From the NCBI RefSeq assembly GCF_001418655.1, contig NZ_LIQZ01000169.1:1-33017 (forward strand): 33,017 nt of DNA, written 5' to 3'. Position 1 is the first letter of the stretch, and each line of letters opens with the position of its first letter. The notes under the pieces were generated by a model. It was not told the DNA's origin. It searched no databases and saw nothing but the letters and a program-made list of their open reading frames with translations. Of this stretch, positions 8,396-15,223 are shown piece after piece. The translations under genes and the position numbers were made by a program. The DNA is from Streptomyces phaeochromogenes. GTDB lineage: Bacteria; Actinomycetota; Actinomycetes; Streptomycetales; Streptomycetaceae.

Positions 8396-8614
8396 TGGCC
8401 GCAGCATGGTGACCACCATCAGCGGTGCGGTGAACAGTTCGGTGCCGTCCCCCAGACCCAGCGGGTCGTCGGCCATGGCAACGCCCTCGGGCGGCTGATG
8501 CCCGGCGTCGGGTACGTCGGACAAGTCGAACGCAGGGGACGCTTCGTTGAACGTCAGGCCGGTGACAGCCAATTCCGCCCGGATCTTGCGCTTACGCGCG
8601 CGGTCTTTCGCCAT
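8396..8614 (-). pseudogene. 5' fragment of an unknown small gene
   Basis: The frame starts MAKDRARKRKIRAELAVTGL then TFNEASPAFDLSDVPDAG, plausible for the basic N-terminus of a small Streptomyces protein. It loses sense where it meets the oppositely oriented fragment near 8395. No family is assigned. Confidence 0.3.
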
Positions 8615-8857
8615 GCCCTATCCACACGGCGGCGCGTCCCACGCCAGCGTCGCACCAGATCGGGGAGACGAGATACCGCACGCGATTCCGTGAACCTTGC
8701 CCGGGCTTCGAGGCTCGGGCGTGGGCCGCGCCTCCTTCGGACTCCGGCGTACGTGCACGCCGCGCCGTCACTCTATCGGCCGCGCGCTCGACACGGGCCT
8801 CTACACCGATGCGGCCCCCTCCTCGCCACCGGAATCAAATCACCGCCGCCGCGGCGC

Positions 8858-9100
8858 CTGCCGCGGCTGGGCTGGAACCTGGGCCTCGTCTCCGGCACCG
8901 CGATTATCACCGATGCCGTGCCGCTGGCCACCCGCGCCAAGAACCAGGGCACGGCTGGCGTCTCCATCGCCATCGCCGGCGCCACCGGGGGCTTCAGCTC
9001 CGGCCAAGTGTCGTCTCCGCCTCCGGCTACCCCGTCCTCGCCCTCACCGGCGGCATCCGCTCGCCGTCCTCTCCGCGATCGCCACCAGCGCGAGCAGCCG
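8858..9100 (+). pseudogene. C-terminal remnant of an MFS transporter
   Basis: One frame reads LGWNLGLVSGTAIITDAVPL then ATRAKNQGTAGVSIAIAGATGG, the last periplasmic-loop and helix region of an MFS permease. A second frame continues VVSASGYPVLALTGGI, the final membrane helix. The frame change near 9010 and the absence of the N-terminal helices make it a pseudogene. The family call rests on these two helices and their order. Confidence 0.55.
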
Positions 9101-9522
9101 GTGACCCGGTCGGCCCCGTCGGGGGAAACCAGCCGCCCTCACCGTCGACGGCACCGGGCACCGTCGTCCACGTCTTCGCCAGAACCTCATCCGCCCGATG
9201 CTGAACTCGAGCAACAAAGAAGCCGCAGGTCAGCTGTCTGACTGCGGTTTCGCTCGGAGGTGCCTTCGGGATTGCTCGGTATCGGTACCTCGTGCTGCGC
9301 CGTCCAAAGGCGTCCGGTCCGGCCCGTTGTGGCGGCAGTGCGGCTCTACCTGGGGCCCGCATCCTGCGCTTCGCCGTACCGACCGGCTGAACTGCACGGA
9401 CGCAACTCAGCGCGTTCACTGTTGCGGACGCCTCTGGATGCTTGCCCGCGAGCCTCCAGCAGCGCGGAATGCTCTGTCCGGCCCGGGGACGGTTCGGCAG
9501 CCTTCGAGTAGCTTGCCAGGGC
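9101..9522. other. No gene seen
   Basis: No frame has recognisable protein features. The stretch holds one terminator-like hairpin near 9219-9249 and the promoter region of the DUF6328 gene. Confidence 0.5.
9219..9249 (+). terminator. Hairpin terminator after the MFS remnant
   Basis: CCGCAG-GTCAG pairs with CTGAC-TGCGG around a CTGT loop with one bulged base. Flanking AAG and TTT extend the stem, and a short T-run follows. This fits an intrinsic terminator of the lost transporter gene. Confidence 0.45.
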
Positions 9523-10047
9523 ATGGCTGAGGAGAATTCCCGTACGCCGCGCGAGGAGACGACGCTGGAGCGGGCCGATCGTAACTTCGGCGAGCTGCTC
9601 CAGGAGTTGAGGATCATCCAGACCGGGGTCCAGATCCTGTTCGCGTTCCTGCTGACGCTGGCCTTCACCGCCCGCTTCTCCACGCTCGACACGGCGCAGC
9701 GCACCATGTACATCACGACGCTGCTGCTCGCGGTGCTCGCAGCGGCCCTGTTCACCACTCCGGCCGCGCTGCACCGCACGCTGTTCCAGCGCGGGGCCAA
9801 GCCTGAGATCGTCATGATCTCCTCACGGCTGGCGGGGGCGGGGATGAGCGTCCTGACGCTGACCCTCACCGGTTCCGTGCTGCTCGTCGTCGACGTGGTA
9901 CTCGGCCGGGTCGAGGGTGTGATCGCGGGGAGTGCGACGCTGCTGGTGTGCGGCGGTCTGTGGGTGATGTTGCCGCAGCTCGTCAGGCGGCACGCCGCAC
10001 GGTTTGAGGCCCGGGCCGTCTCGGAGCCGCCGGATGGATCGGGCTGA
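9523..10047 (+). CDS. DUF6328 family membrane protein
   Basis: This is a 174-residue integral membrane protein. A short hydrophilic N-terminus (MAEENSRTPREETTLERADR) is followed by the family's conserved NFGELLQELRIIQTGVQIL. Four hydrophobic segments lie at about 36-56, 66-86, 104-128 and 133-150. The tail RRHAARFEARAVSEPP is cytoplasmic-like. The function of the family is unknown; members are frequent in actinomycetes. It is monocistronic here, converging with two small unknown genes. The ATG at 9523 is used because the upstream in-frame sequence is not conserved-looking. Confidence 0.85.
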   Translation: MAEENSRTPREETTLERADRNFGELLQELRIIQTGVQILFAFLLTLAFTARFSTLDTAQRTMYITTLLLAVLAAALFTTPAALHRTLFQRGAKPEIVMISSRLAGAGMSVLTLTLTGSVLLVVDVVLGRVEGVIAGSATLLVCGGLWVMLPQLVRRHAARFEARAVSEPPDGSG

Positions 10048-10134
10048 GTGCTTCCGTCAGCCCACAGCCGCCGCGGTTGGCCGGTGTGGTTCACCTACCG
10101 GCTGACTGCGGTGTTTCCTGCGGGGAGGTCGGTG

Positions 10135-10629
10135 TCACCGGCCGGTGGGCGCCGCCATGTGCAGCAGTCGTTCGGTGAGTTCCCGGTACTGCCTGAGCGC
10201 GATGCGTAGTTCCTCGGTCTGCGCTTCGGTGTCCTGGCCCTGCCAGCCTGATCGCAGGACGCGTCGTTGCTCTGTGAGGGTGTTTGTGAAGTGGGTGGTG
10301 ACTTCGTCGAAGACGCTGTCGGCTTCTTCCACGGCCTGGCGTGGGCTGTCGATGAAGGTGTTGAGGGCCTGTTGGAGGCGCAGGGTGAGCTTGTCCCGTT
10401 CGCCCTGGGGGAGCAGCTCTGCGACCGGCTTGCGGTCGGGGCTGGGGCGGTCGGCATTGGGGTGGTCGGCGTTGGCGGCGGGGGTGGTGGGTTCACGCGG
10501 TTCGTGATCGGGTTTGGTGACAGGTGTCTGCGGGGCCCGCTGGCTCTGCGGCGTCTGCGGGGTGCGCTGCGCCGAGGGATCCGGGCTTCCGGGCTGCGGC
10601 TGCGGTGCGTGTTCGGCGTTCTGCGACAT
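10135..10629 (-). CDS. Hypothetical protein, 164 aa, paralogous in part to the upstream gene
   Basis: I do not recognise a named family. The first ~80 residues are Pro/Gln/Thr-rich and look disordered (SQNAEHAPQPQPGSPDPSAQ). The rest is helical: KLTLRLQQALNTFIDSPRQA, VEEADSVFDEVTTHF, LRIALRQYRELTERLLHM. The core 'FIDSPRQAVEEADSVFDEV' matches 'FVESPQKAVTEADALLAGL' of the gene just upstream, so the two are probably diverged paralogues. The ATG overlaps the preceding TGA by one base (TGATG), indicating translational coupling. No membrane segment or catalytic motif is visible. Confidence 0.65.
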   Translation of the reverse strand: MSQNAEHAPQPQPGSPDPSAQRTPQTPQSQRAPQTPVTKPDHEPREPTTPAANADHPNADRPSPDRKPVAELLPQGERDKLTLRLQQALNTFIDSPRQAVEEADSVFDEVTTHFTNTLTEQRRVLRSGWQGQDTEAQTEELRIALRQYRELTERLLHMAAPTGR

Positions 10630-11087
10630 CAGGTGTTGTTTCCCTTCGCGTGGCGTCGGTTCAGTGCCCATGGCGCGTGGCCGTTGCCGTCGCGGGACTT
10701 GGGAGGATCGGAGGACTGCGGGCTGCCCCGGTCGGGAGCGGGGTCGGCCGGTTGTTCGGCGACCAGTGCCTCGAAGAGGCTTCGGGCTTCGACCATGGCC
10801 TCCCGCATTTCCTCGGTGCCGCTCTGTCCGCGGGCGGCCGTGTGCATGCTGCGGTAGCCGTTGACATGGGCGGCGTGGTGGACGGAGAGGGCGGCGAACT
10901 GCTCCTCGAACTGCTCGCCGTCGGGGAAGCCGCGGTCCCTGGCCAGGCCGGCAAGGAGGGCGTCCGCCTCGGTGACGGCCTTCTGTGGTGATTCGACGAA
11001 CTGTTCCTGGACGTCGGCCCACTGAGCCCTGTATCCGCAGCGGGCCGGCCTGCTCCACCGGCTCCGCGGCCCCCAGGTCCGCGCCAC
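10629..11087 (-). CDS. Hypothetical helical protein, coupled to the next gene; 5' end uncertain
   Basis: The supported part begins at YRAQWADVQEQFVESPQKAV and runs TEADALLAGLARDRGFPDGE, EEQFAALSVHHAAHVNGYRS to a basic tail (ALNRRHAKGNNT). It is cytoplasmic and helical with no recognised function. The start given is a GTG whose first ~18 residues (RTWGPRSRWSRPARCG) look non-coding. The other frame over the same bases (DLGAAEPVEQAGPL) looks more like protein, so a frameshift near 11045 may have damaged the true N-terminus. It ends in a TGATG overlap with the following paralogue. Confidence 0.5.
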   Translation of the reverse strand: MARTWGPRSRWSRPARCGYRAQWADVQEQFVESPQKAVTEADALLAGLARDRGFPDGEQFEEQFAALSVHHAAHVNGYRSMHTAARGQSGTEEMREAMVEARSLFEALVAEQPADPAPDRGSPQSSDPPKSRDGNGHAPWALNRRHAKGNNT

Positions 11088-11104
11088 GCCCCGGTCCGCT
11101 CAAC

Positions 11105-11131
11105 GGAACCGGCCGTGACACGGCCGGTTCC
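11105..11131. promoter_or_regulatory. 27-bp near-perfect palindrome between divergent genes
   Basis: GGAACCGGCCGTG and CACGGCCGGTTCC are exact reverse complements separated by one A. The palindrome lies between a minus-strand gene starting at 11087 and the LAL regulator at 11230. It could be an operator, or a terminator left from a lost neighbour. Confidence 0.5.
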
Positions 11132-11211
11132 CCGGCACCACGCTGCCTACCGGCAATTCATCGCACATCAGTTCATAAATCATCAGGACTCGCACGACAC
11201 GACTTCAGAAA

Positions 11212-11228
11212 CACACGGGGGGTGTGTG
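11212..11228 (+). promoter_or_regulatory. Short hairpin carrying the G-rich ribosome site of the LAL gene
   Basis: CACAC and GTGTG flank a GGGGGGT loop directly before the ATG at 11230. The loop contains the only purine-rich ribosome site candidate. The stem is weak (5 bp), so any regulatory effect is speculative. Confidence 0.3.
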
Positions 11229-11229
11229 C

Positions 11230-14202
11230 ATGCAGATCGTGGACAACGTCGGCTTCGCCGAGCTTGTGGGCCGTGACCTGGAACGTCGCGTACTGGAAGA
11301 GGCGCTGGAGGAGGCCCGTCACGGGCGCGGCCACACGGTTCTCATCACCGGCGAGGACGGCATCGGGAAGTCCCGACTGGCCCTGGAAGCGGCCCGGTCC
11401 GGGCGCCACCACGGCATGCGGGTGCTGGAGGGGCGGGCGAGCCCGGTCGGCCCGACGGTGGCGCTGCGGCCCCTGGCCGAAGCGCTGGCGTGTCTCTTCC
11501 GCGACGGACAGGGGCCCGACGGGAAGGTCCTCGGCTCCTACCGCGCCGTCCTGGGCGGCCTCGTACCCGAGTACGGGCCCGCCTCCGAGCGTGAGCTCCC
11601 GCCCGCCGCCGATGGGCCCGACGAGGCCGAGCCGGACGCGTCCCCGGTCCTGCTGGCCGAGTCCGTCCTGCGTCTGGTCGCGGCCGCCGGGGAGGGCCGG
11701 GGCAGCCTGCTCGTGCTCGAAGACCTCCACGACGCCGATGTCGGCACGCTGGCAGTGGTGGAGTACCTGGCGGACAACCTCTCCCGCCAGGGCATCGTGC
11801 TCCTCGTCACGTTCCGTTCCGGTCCGGGCGCCCCCTGGGACCTGGTCCGCGCCCTGACCCGGCGGCGCAGTGGCACGCTCCTGGCGCTGCGCCGGCTCAA
11901 CCGCGCCGACGTGGAACGGCTCGCCGCTGCCCATCCGGACACGGGCGTCACGGCCCTGCCCGCCGAAGCTCTCGACCAGCTGTACCGCGACAGCGGCGGC
12001 AACCCTTTCATCGCCGAGGAGCTGCTGCGCCTCCTGGTCGCCACCGGCCACCCGGCGAACGGTCCCCGGGGGCATCGGCCGGTACCGGGTGCCGGTCCCG
12101 GGATCCCGCTCGCCGTCGAGCACAGCATCGTCCAGCGCGTCGGCCGACTCGGGCCCCAAGCGCACCGGCTGCTGTCGGCCGCGGGTGTGATCGGCGAGCG
12201 GTTCCCCGTCTCGGTGCTCCGGCACGCTCTCCGTATGACGGAGACCGAGATATTCGGGTATCTGCGATCGGCCGTCGCGGCCGACCTGCTCACCGCCGAC
12301 GGACCGACCTCCGACTGGTACGCGTTCCGTGGCCCGATGACCGTCGCGGCCCTGCTGAGCCGGCTCACCCCGGCGGACCGGGCCGCCCTGGCCGGGCAGG
12401 CCGCCGAGGCGGTGGGTGAACTGCAACCCGGACTGCCGGGCGAGTGGTGCCTGTTCGGCGCCGCCCTCAAACGCTCCGCCGACGACCGGCCGGGCGCCGC
12501 GCGGTTGTTCGCCGAGGCAGGTCGGCGGGCGCTCACGGCGGGCCGTGCCGAAGCCGCGGTCGGCCCGCTGACCCAGGCATGGGAACTCCTGGACGGCTGT
12601 GACGACACCCGGTTGAGGGCCGACGTCCTGGCCGAGCTGATGTCGGCGCTGGCGGCGAGCGGCCGGACCGAGCGCGGCCTTGGGCTCGCCGCCGCCCTGG
12701 ACGAGCTGGGCGGCCCCGCCGTGGACGCGGAACGCGTGGCGACCCTGCACACCCGGCTGGCCTGGCTGTACCACGCCGACGGGCAGCGGGCCGAGGGGCT
12801 GGCCCATGTCGAGGCCGCGCTCACCGTGTTGGGCCCGGACGCGGAGGACCGGCAGACCGCTCAGGTCGAGTCCGTATGGGCACGGCTGATCGTGGACTCA
12901 CCGGAGCGGGCGAAGCAGCTCGCCACCCAGGCCGTAGGCAAGGCCGAGAGGGCGGGCCTGCCGGCGCTCGCCTGCCTGGCATGGCAGGTACGCGGTCTCG
13001 TCGCCCAACAGCGGGGCTCGCGCGAAGCGGCCCTCTGCTTCGACCGCATGCAGGCCGTGGCTGACGGACACGACCTGCCCCTGTGGCGGATGCGCGCGAT
13101 GTTCCACCGCGCAGGTCAGCAGTGGCTGGTCTCCGGAGACCGGGCCGCACTCGTACGGGTACGTCGCCACGCCGGGCACTTGGGCGCGACGGCGCTGTGT
13201 ACCGGCGTAGACCTGCTGCTGTCCCTGGACCACGTTCTGCGCGGCGAGTACACGATGGCCGACACCCTGACCGAGGCCGAGGAGGGGAGCGCCCTTCTCT
13301 CCGGCGGCGACGCGCGGTTCCTGTCGGCGGTCCGCGCCATCAGCGCCGCCCACCAGGGACGGCGCAACGCGCGGGAACTCGTGCCGGTCGGGGGAGCGGC
13401 CGTCGGGGGAGCGGCCGAGCCGTCACCGTGGACGCCGCTCGCCCGGGGGCTGGGCGAGGCGGTGTGCGCGCTGTTGGCGGAGGACCGTGACCGGGCGCGC
13501 CTCGACCTGGCCGATGCGGCGGCCGAGGAGGTCGCACTGCCGGCGCCCTATCCGCTGGCCGGACAGTACGGGCTGGCCCTGCTGCTGGATGTGCTGGCGG
13601 AAGACGCCGACTGGCCGCGCTACCACGAAGTGGCCGCCGCCGAGGCGAGTCAACTGCGGTGGAACCAGCACTTCTTGCTGCTGGCGAAGGCCGTCCTGCT
13701 GGGCCGTGACGGGCGGGGCGCGGAGGCTGCCGCGGCCAGGGAGGAGGCCGCGGCGCTCGGGGAGCCGTATGCGATGGCCGTACATCTCGGTCTGCGGCTG
13801 GTCGCCGAGGCCGCCTGTGCCGACCACTGGGGCGAACCGGTGCGGTGGCTGCGCAGGGCCGAGGAGTACTTCCACCAGACGGGGTTTCCGGTGGTCGCGC
13901 GGGTCTGCCGCACACTGCTGCGGCGCACCGGTGTGGTGGTGCCGCATCGCGTGGCCGCGGGCCGGGTGCCGCAGCGGCTCCGGCTTCTCGGCGTGACGGA
14001 ACGGGAGTACGAGGTACTCCTCCTGATGACGGACCGGCCGGACAACCGCAGTCTGGCCGCCCGGCTGTTCATCTCCCCGCGCACGGTCGAGAAGCACGTC
14101 GCGAGCCTGATCATCAAGACCGACCAGCCCAACCGGGCGGCGCTCAACGCGTACGCGGCCCAAATGCACCGGGACGACCGGATAGACCAGGGCGAGCGGT
14201 AG
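11230..14202 (+). CDS. LuxR family transcriptional regulator, LAL type (STAND ATPase with C-terminal HTH)
   Basis: This 990-residue protein is laid out as a large ATP-binding LuxR (LAL/MalT-like) activator. A Walker A motif GEDGIGKS lies at 41-48 and a Walker B LVLEDLHDAD at 161-170. A winged-helix and NB-ARC-like region (SGGNPFIAEELLRLL) follows. A long helical, TPR-like middle spans about 400-900. The C-terminal LuxR helix-turn-helix begins LLGVTEREYEVLLLM and contains SLAARLFISPRTVEKHVASL. LAL proteins commonly activate natural-product clusters as pathway-specific regulators. It converges with the flavoprotein gene across a shared terminator. It is the only regulator in the cluster, so it is the likely activator of the peptide operon. 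The ATG is chosen over an in-frame GTG two codons upstream. Confidence 0.92.
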   Translation: MQIVDNVGFAELVGRDLERRVLEEALEEARHGRGHTVLITGEDGIGKSRLALEAARSGRHHGMRVLEGRASPVGPTVALRPLAEALACLFRDGQGPDGKVLGSYRAVLGGLVPEYGPASERELPPAADGPDEAEPDASPVLLAESVLRLVAAAGEGRGSLLVLEDLHDADVGTLAVVEYLADNLSRQGIVLLVTFRSGPGAPWDLVRALTRRRSGTLLALRRLNRADVERLAAAHPDTGVTALPAEALDQLYRDSGGNPFIAEELLRLLVATGHPANGPRGHRPVPGAGPGIPLAVEHSIVQRVGRLGPQAHRLLSAAGVIGERFPVSVLRHALRMTETEIFGYLRSAVAADLLTADGPTSDWYAFRGPMTVAALLSRLTPADRAALAGQAAEAVGELQPGLPGEWCLFGAALKRSADDRPGAARLFAEAGRRALTAGRAEAAVGPLTQAWELLDGCDDTRLRADVLAELMSALAASGRTERGLGLAAALDELGGPAVDAERVATLHTRLAWLYHADGQRAEGLAHVEAALTVLGPDAEDRQTAQVESVWARLIVDSPERAKQLATQAVGKAERAGLPALACLAWQVRGLVAQQRGSREAALCFDRMQAVADGHDLPLWRMRAMFHRAGQQWLVSGDRAALVRVRRHAGHLGATALCTGVDLLLSLDHVLRGEYTMADTLTEAEEGSALLSGGDARFLSAVRAISAAHQGRRNARELVPVGGAAVGGAAEPSPWTPLARGLGEAVCALLAEDRDRARLDLADAAAEEVALPAPYPLAGQYGLALLLDVLAEDADWPRYHEVAAAEASQLRWNQHFLLLAKAVLLGRDGRGAEAAAAREEAAALGEPYAMAVHLGLRLVAEAACADHWGEPVRWLRRAEEYFHQTGFPVVARVCRTLLRRTGVVVPHRVAAGRVPQRLRLLGVTEREYEVLLLMTDRPDNRSLAARLFISPRTVEKHVASLIIKTDQPNRAALNAYAAQMHRDDRIDQGER

Positions 14203-14242
14203 GCGCCGGGTCGAGTGGCAGAGGCCGGGTCGGGCGGTAGGC

Positions 14243-14281
14243 GCCGTGGGCGGCCCTGAGAGCCGAAGGGCCGCCCACGGC
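14243..14281. terminator. Bidirectional terminator between LAL gene and flavoprotein gene
   Basis: GCCGTGGGCGGCCCT and AGGGCCGCCCACGGC form a perfect 15-bp stem around a 9-base loop, in an 83-base gap between convergent genes. A very stable hairpin in this position is best explained as a terminator for both. Confidence 0.8.
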
Positions 14282-14285
14282 AGTC

Positions 14286-14843
14286 TCAGTCGCCCGACGA
14301 CAGGTTCTTCTCCAGCCACGTGACGACGGTCTCCACCACTTCCTCGGGCGGCGGCATCGTGATTCCCTGCGCGTTCTCGCGCCGCCAGAGCTCGTAGACC
14401 ACCTGCTCCTGTGGATCGACCACGGTGTGGCCGTCGGCGCGCAGCGTGGCGACGTGGCGCCTGGTGGGCTCCTTGACCCACATGGAGCGGTTCATGTTCG
14501 GGAAGAAGATCGCCGGCCGGTCCGCGGCCAGCAGGACCGTCTGCGCCGGAGTGGCGGCCAGGCCCAGTGCGGCGGAGGCGAGCGTATTGGCGGTGGCGGG
14601 AAGTACGACGACCGCCGCGGACCGCTTCGCGAACTCGGTGGGATTGAGTGCCGGGTCGTCGCTGGTGTAGGCCTCGTCGGCGTGCCAGGCGGCGACCTGT
14701 GGCTGGATGAACCGCGTGGCGCTGCCGGTGAGCAGCACCCGCAGGTCCAGGTCGATCTCCTGGCGCAACCACATGAGGTAGACGGGGAGTTGACTCGCCG
14801 CGCTGGATCCGCAGGCGATCACTGACAGGGCGTCATCTCGCAT
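14286..14843 (-). CDS. LanD/HFCD-type flavoprotein (peptidyl-cysteine decarboxylase-like)
   Basis: This 185-residue flavoprotein belongs to the EpiD/MrsD/PPC-decarboxylase superfamily, which oxidatively decarboxylates cysteine-containing substrates with FMN. The Rossmann start VIACGSSAASQLPVYLMWL (8-26) is followed by the FMN-binding LPATANTLASAALG (PASANT-like, 82-87) and PNMNRSMW (PxMNxxMW, 115-122). The substrate in the RiPP branch is a C-terminal Cys, and the divergent small gene encodes a peptide ending in Cys. Unusually, the place where family members carry the catalytic His (about 14 residues before PATANT) reads ALNPTEFAK, with Asn67-Pro68 and no His. The start MRDDALSV has AGGGTGAG upstream. 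An unrelated role for the flavoprotein fold remains possible. Confidence 0.85.
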   Translation of the reverse strand: MRDDALSVIACGSSAASQLPVYLMWLRQEIDLDLRVLLTGSATRFIQPQVAAWHADEAYTSDDPALNPTEFAKRSAAVVVLPATANTLASAALGLAATPAQTVLLAADRPAIFFPNMNRSMWVKEPTRRHVATLRADGHTVVDPQEQVVYELWRRENAQGITMPPPEEVVETVVTWLEKNLSSGD

Positions 14844-14876
14844 GCGCTCACCCTGCCCCCGTCGGGTCCCGTCCGC

Positions 14877-14895
14877 ATGGGGGTCGCGCCCCCAG
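14877..14895. promoter_or_regulatory. Inverted repeat ATGGGGG-N5-CCCCCA, distal copy
   Basis: TGGGGG-TCGCG-CCCCCA lies in the divergent promoter region between flavoprotein and precursor peptide. It shares half-sites and five-base spacer with a second copy 45 bp away. It is inferred to be a dimeric regulator site, most simply for the LAL protein. Confidence 0.55.
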
Positions 14896-14921
14896 ATGTG
14901 GTCGCCGCCCGCCGCAGGAAT

Positions 14922-14940
14922 ATGGGGGCATTCCCCCCAT
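14922..14940. promoter_or_regulatory. Inverted repeat ATGGGGG-N5-CCCCCAT, proximal copy
   Basis: This is a perfect 7-bp inverted repeat with spacer CATTC, the better of two related sites. Its centre is about 110 bases upstream of the peptide start. The 45-bp centre-to-centre distance (about four helical turns) suits two dimers on one DNA face. Confidence 0.6.
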
Positions 14941-15041
14941 GTCGTACGACGGCGCCGCTGGCAGTGTCGTTGTCGTTCACCGGGCCGCGCTTCGGGCGGC
15001 CTCTGCGTGACAGCAGCGATCAGCACAGGGAGGTGAATCAC

Positions 15042-15122
15042 ATGAAGAAGATCTCGGTCCGCAAGCCCGGTTCCATCAAGCTCACGTCTTCGGCAGCGCT
15101 CTACAGCCCCAGCGAGTGCTGA
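15042..15122 (+). CDS. Putative RiPP precursor peptide, 26 aa, C-terminal Cys
   Basis: A 26-codon gene starts at ATG 15042 behind AGGGAGGTGAATCAC, the best ribosome site in the window. The peptide has a basic N-terminal half (MKKISVRKPGSIK) and a neutral C-terminal half of small, hydroxyl and aromatic residues ending ALYSPSEC. There is one Cys, and it is the last residue, as in substrates of LanD-type decarboxylases (epidermin, cypemycin, thioviridamide precursors). It lies between a divergent LanD-like flavoprotein and a PqqD/M50 protease, and a hairpin follows it. A leader of about 13 and a core of about 13 residues is one possible division (inference). The peptide is much shorter than most RiPP precursors. 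The alternative is a leader peptide without a product role. Confidence 0.7.
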   Translation: MKKISVRKPGSIKLTSSAALYSPSEC

Positions 15123-15128
15123 CGTAGC

Positions 15129-15175
15129 CGGTCCGTACCCGACTCGCCGTGGGTCGTCGGGTGGGGTACGGACCG
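15129..15175 (+). terminator. Attenuator-like hairpin between precursor and processing genes
   Basis: CGGTCCGTACCC and GGGTACGGACCG form a perfect 12-bp stem; the 23-base loop has a minor internal GAC/GTC pairing. It begins seven bases after the peptide stop. Partial termination here would give more peptide message than enzyme message, as in many lanthipeptide operons. No U-tract follows. Confidence 0.6.
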
Positions 15176-15223
15176 CATCACTTGCAGACGCCGTTCGAGC
15201 TGGCGAGGAGGCCAGGGTCACTC

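Noticed and set aside
11173..12807. 544-aa minus-strand frame opposite the LAL gene
   Set aside because: Antisense of a strongly supported LAL protein with Walker motifs; no domain of its own.
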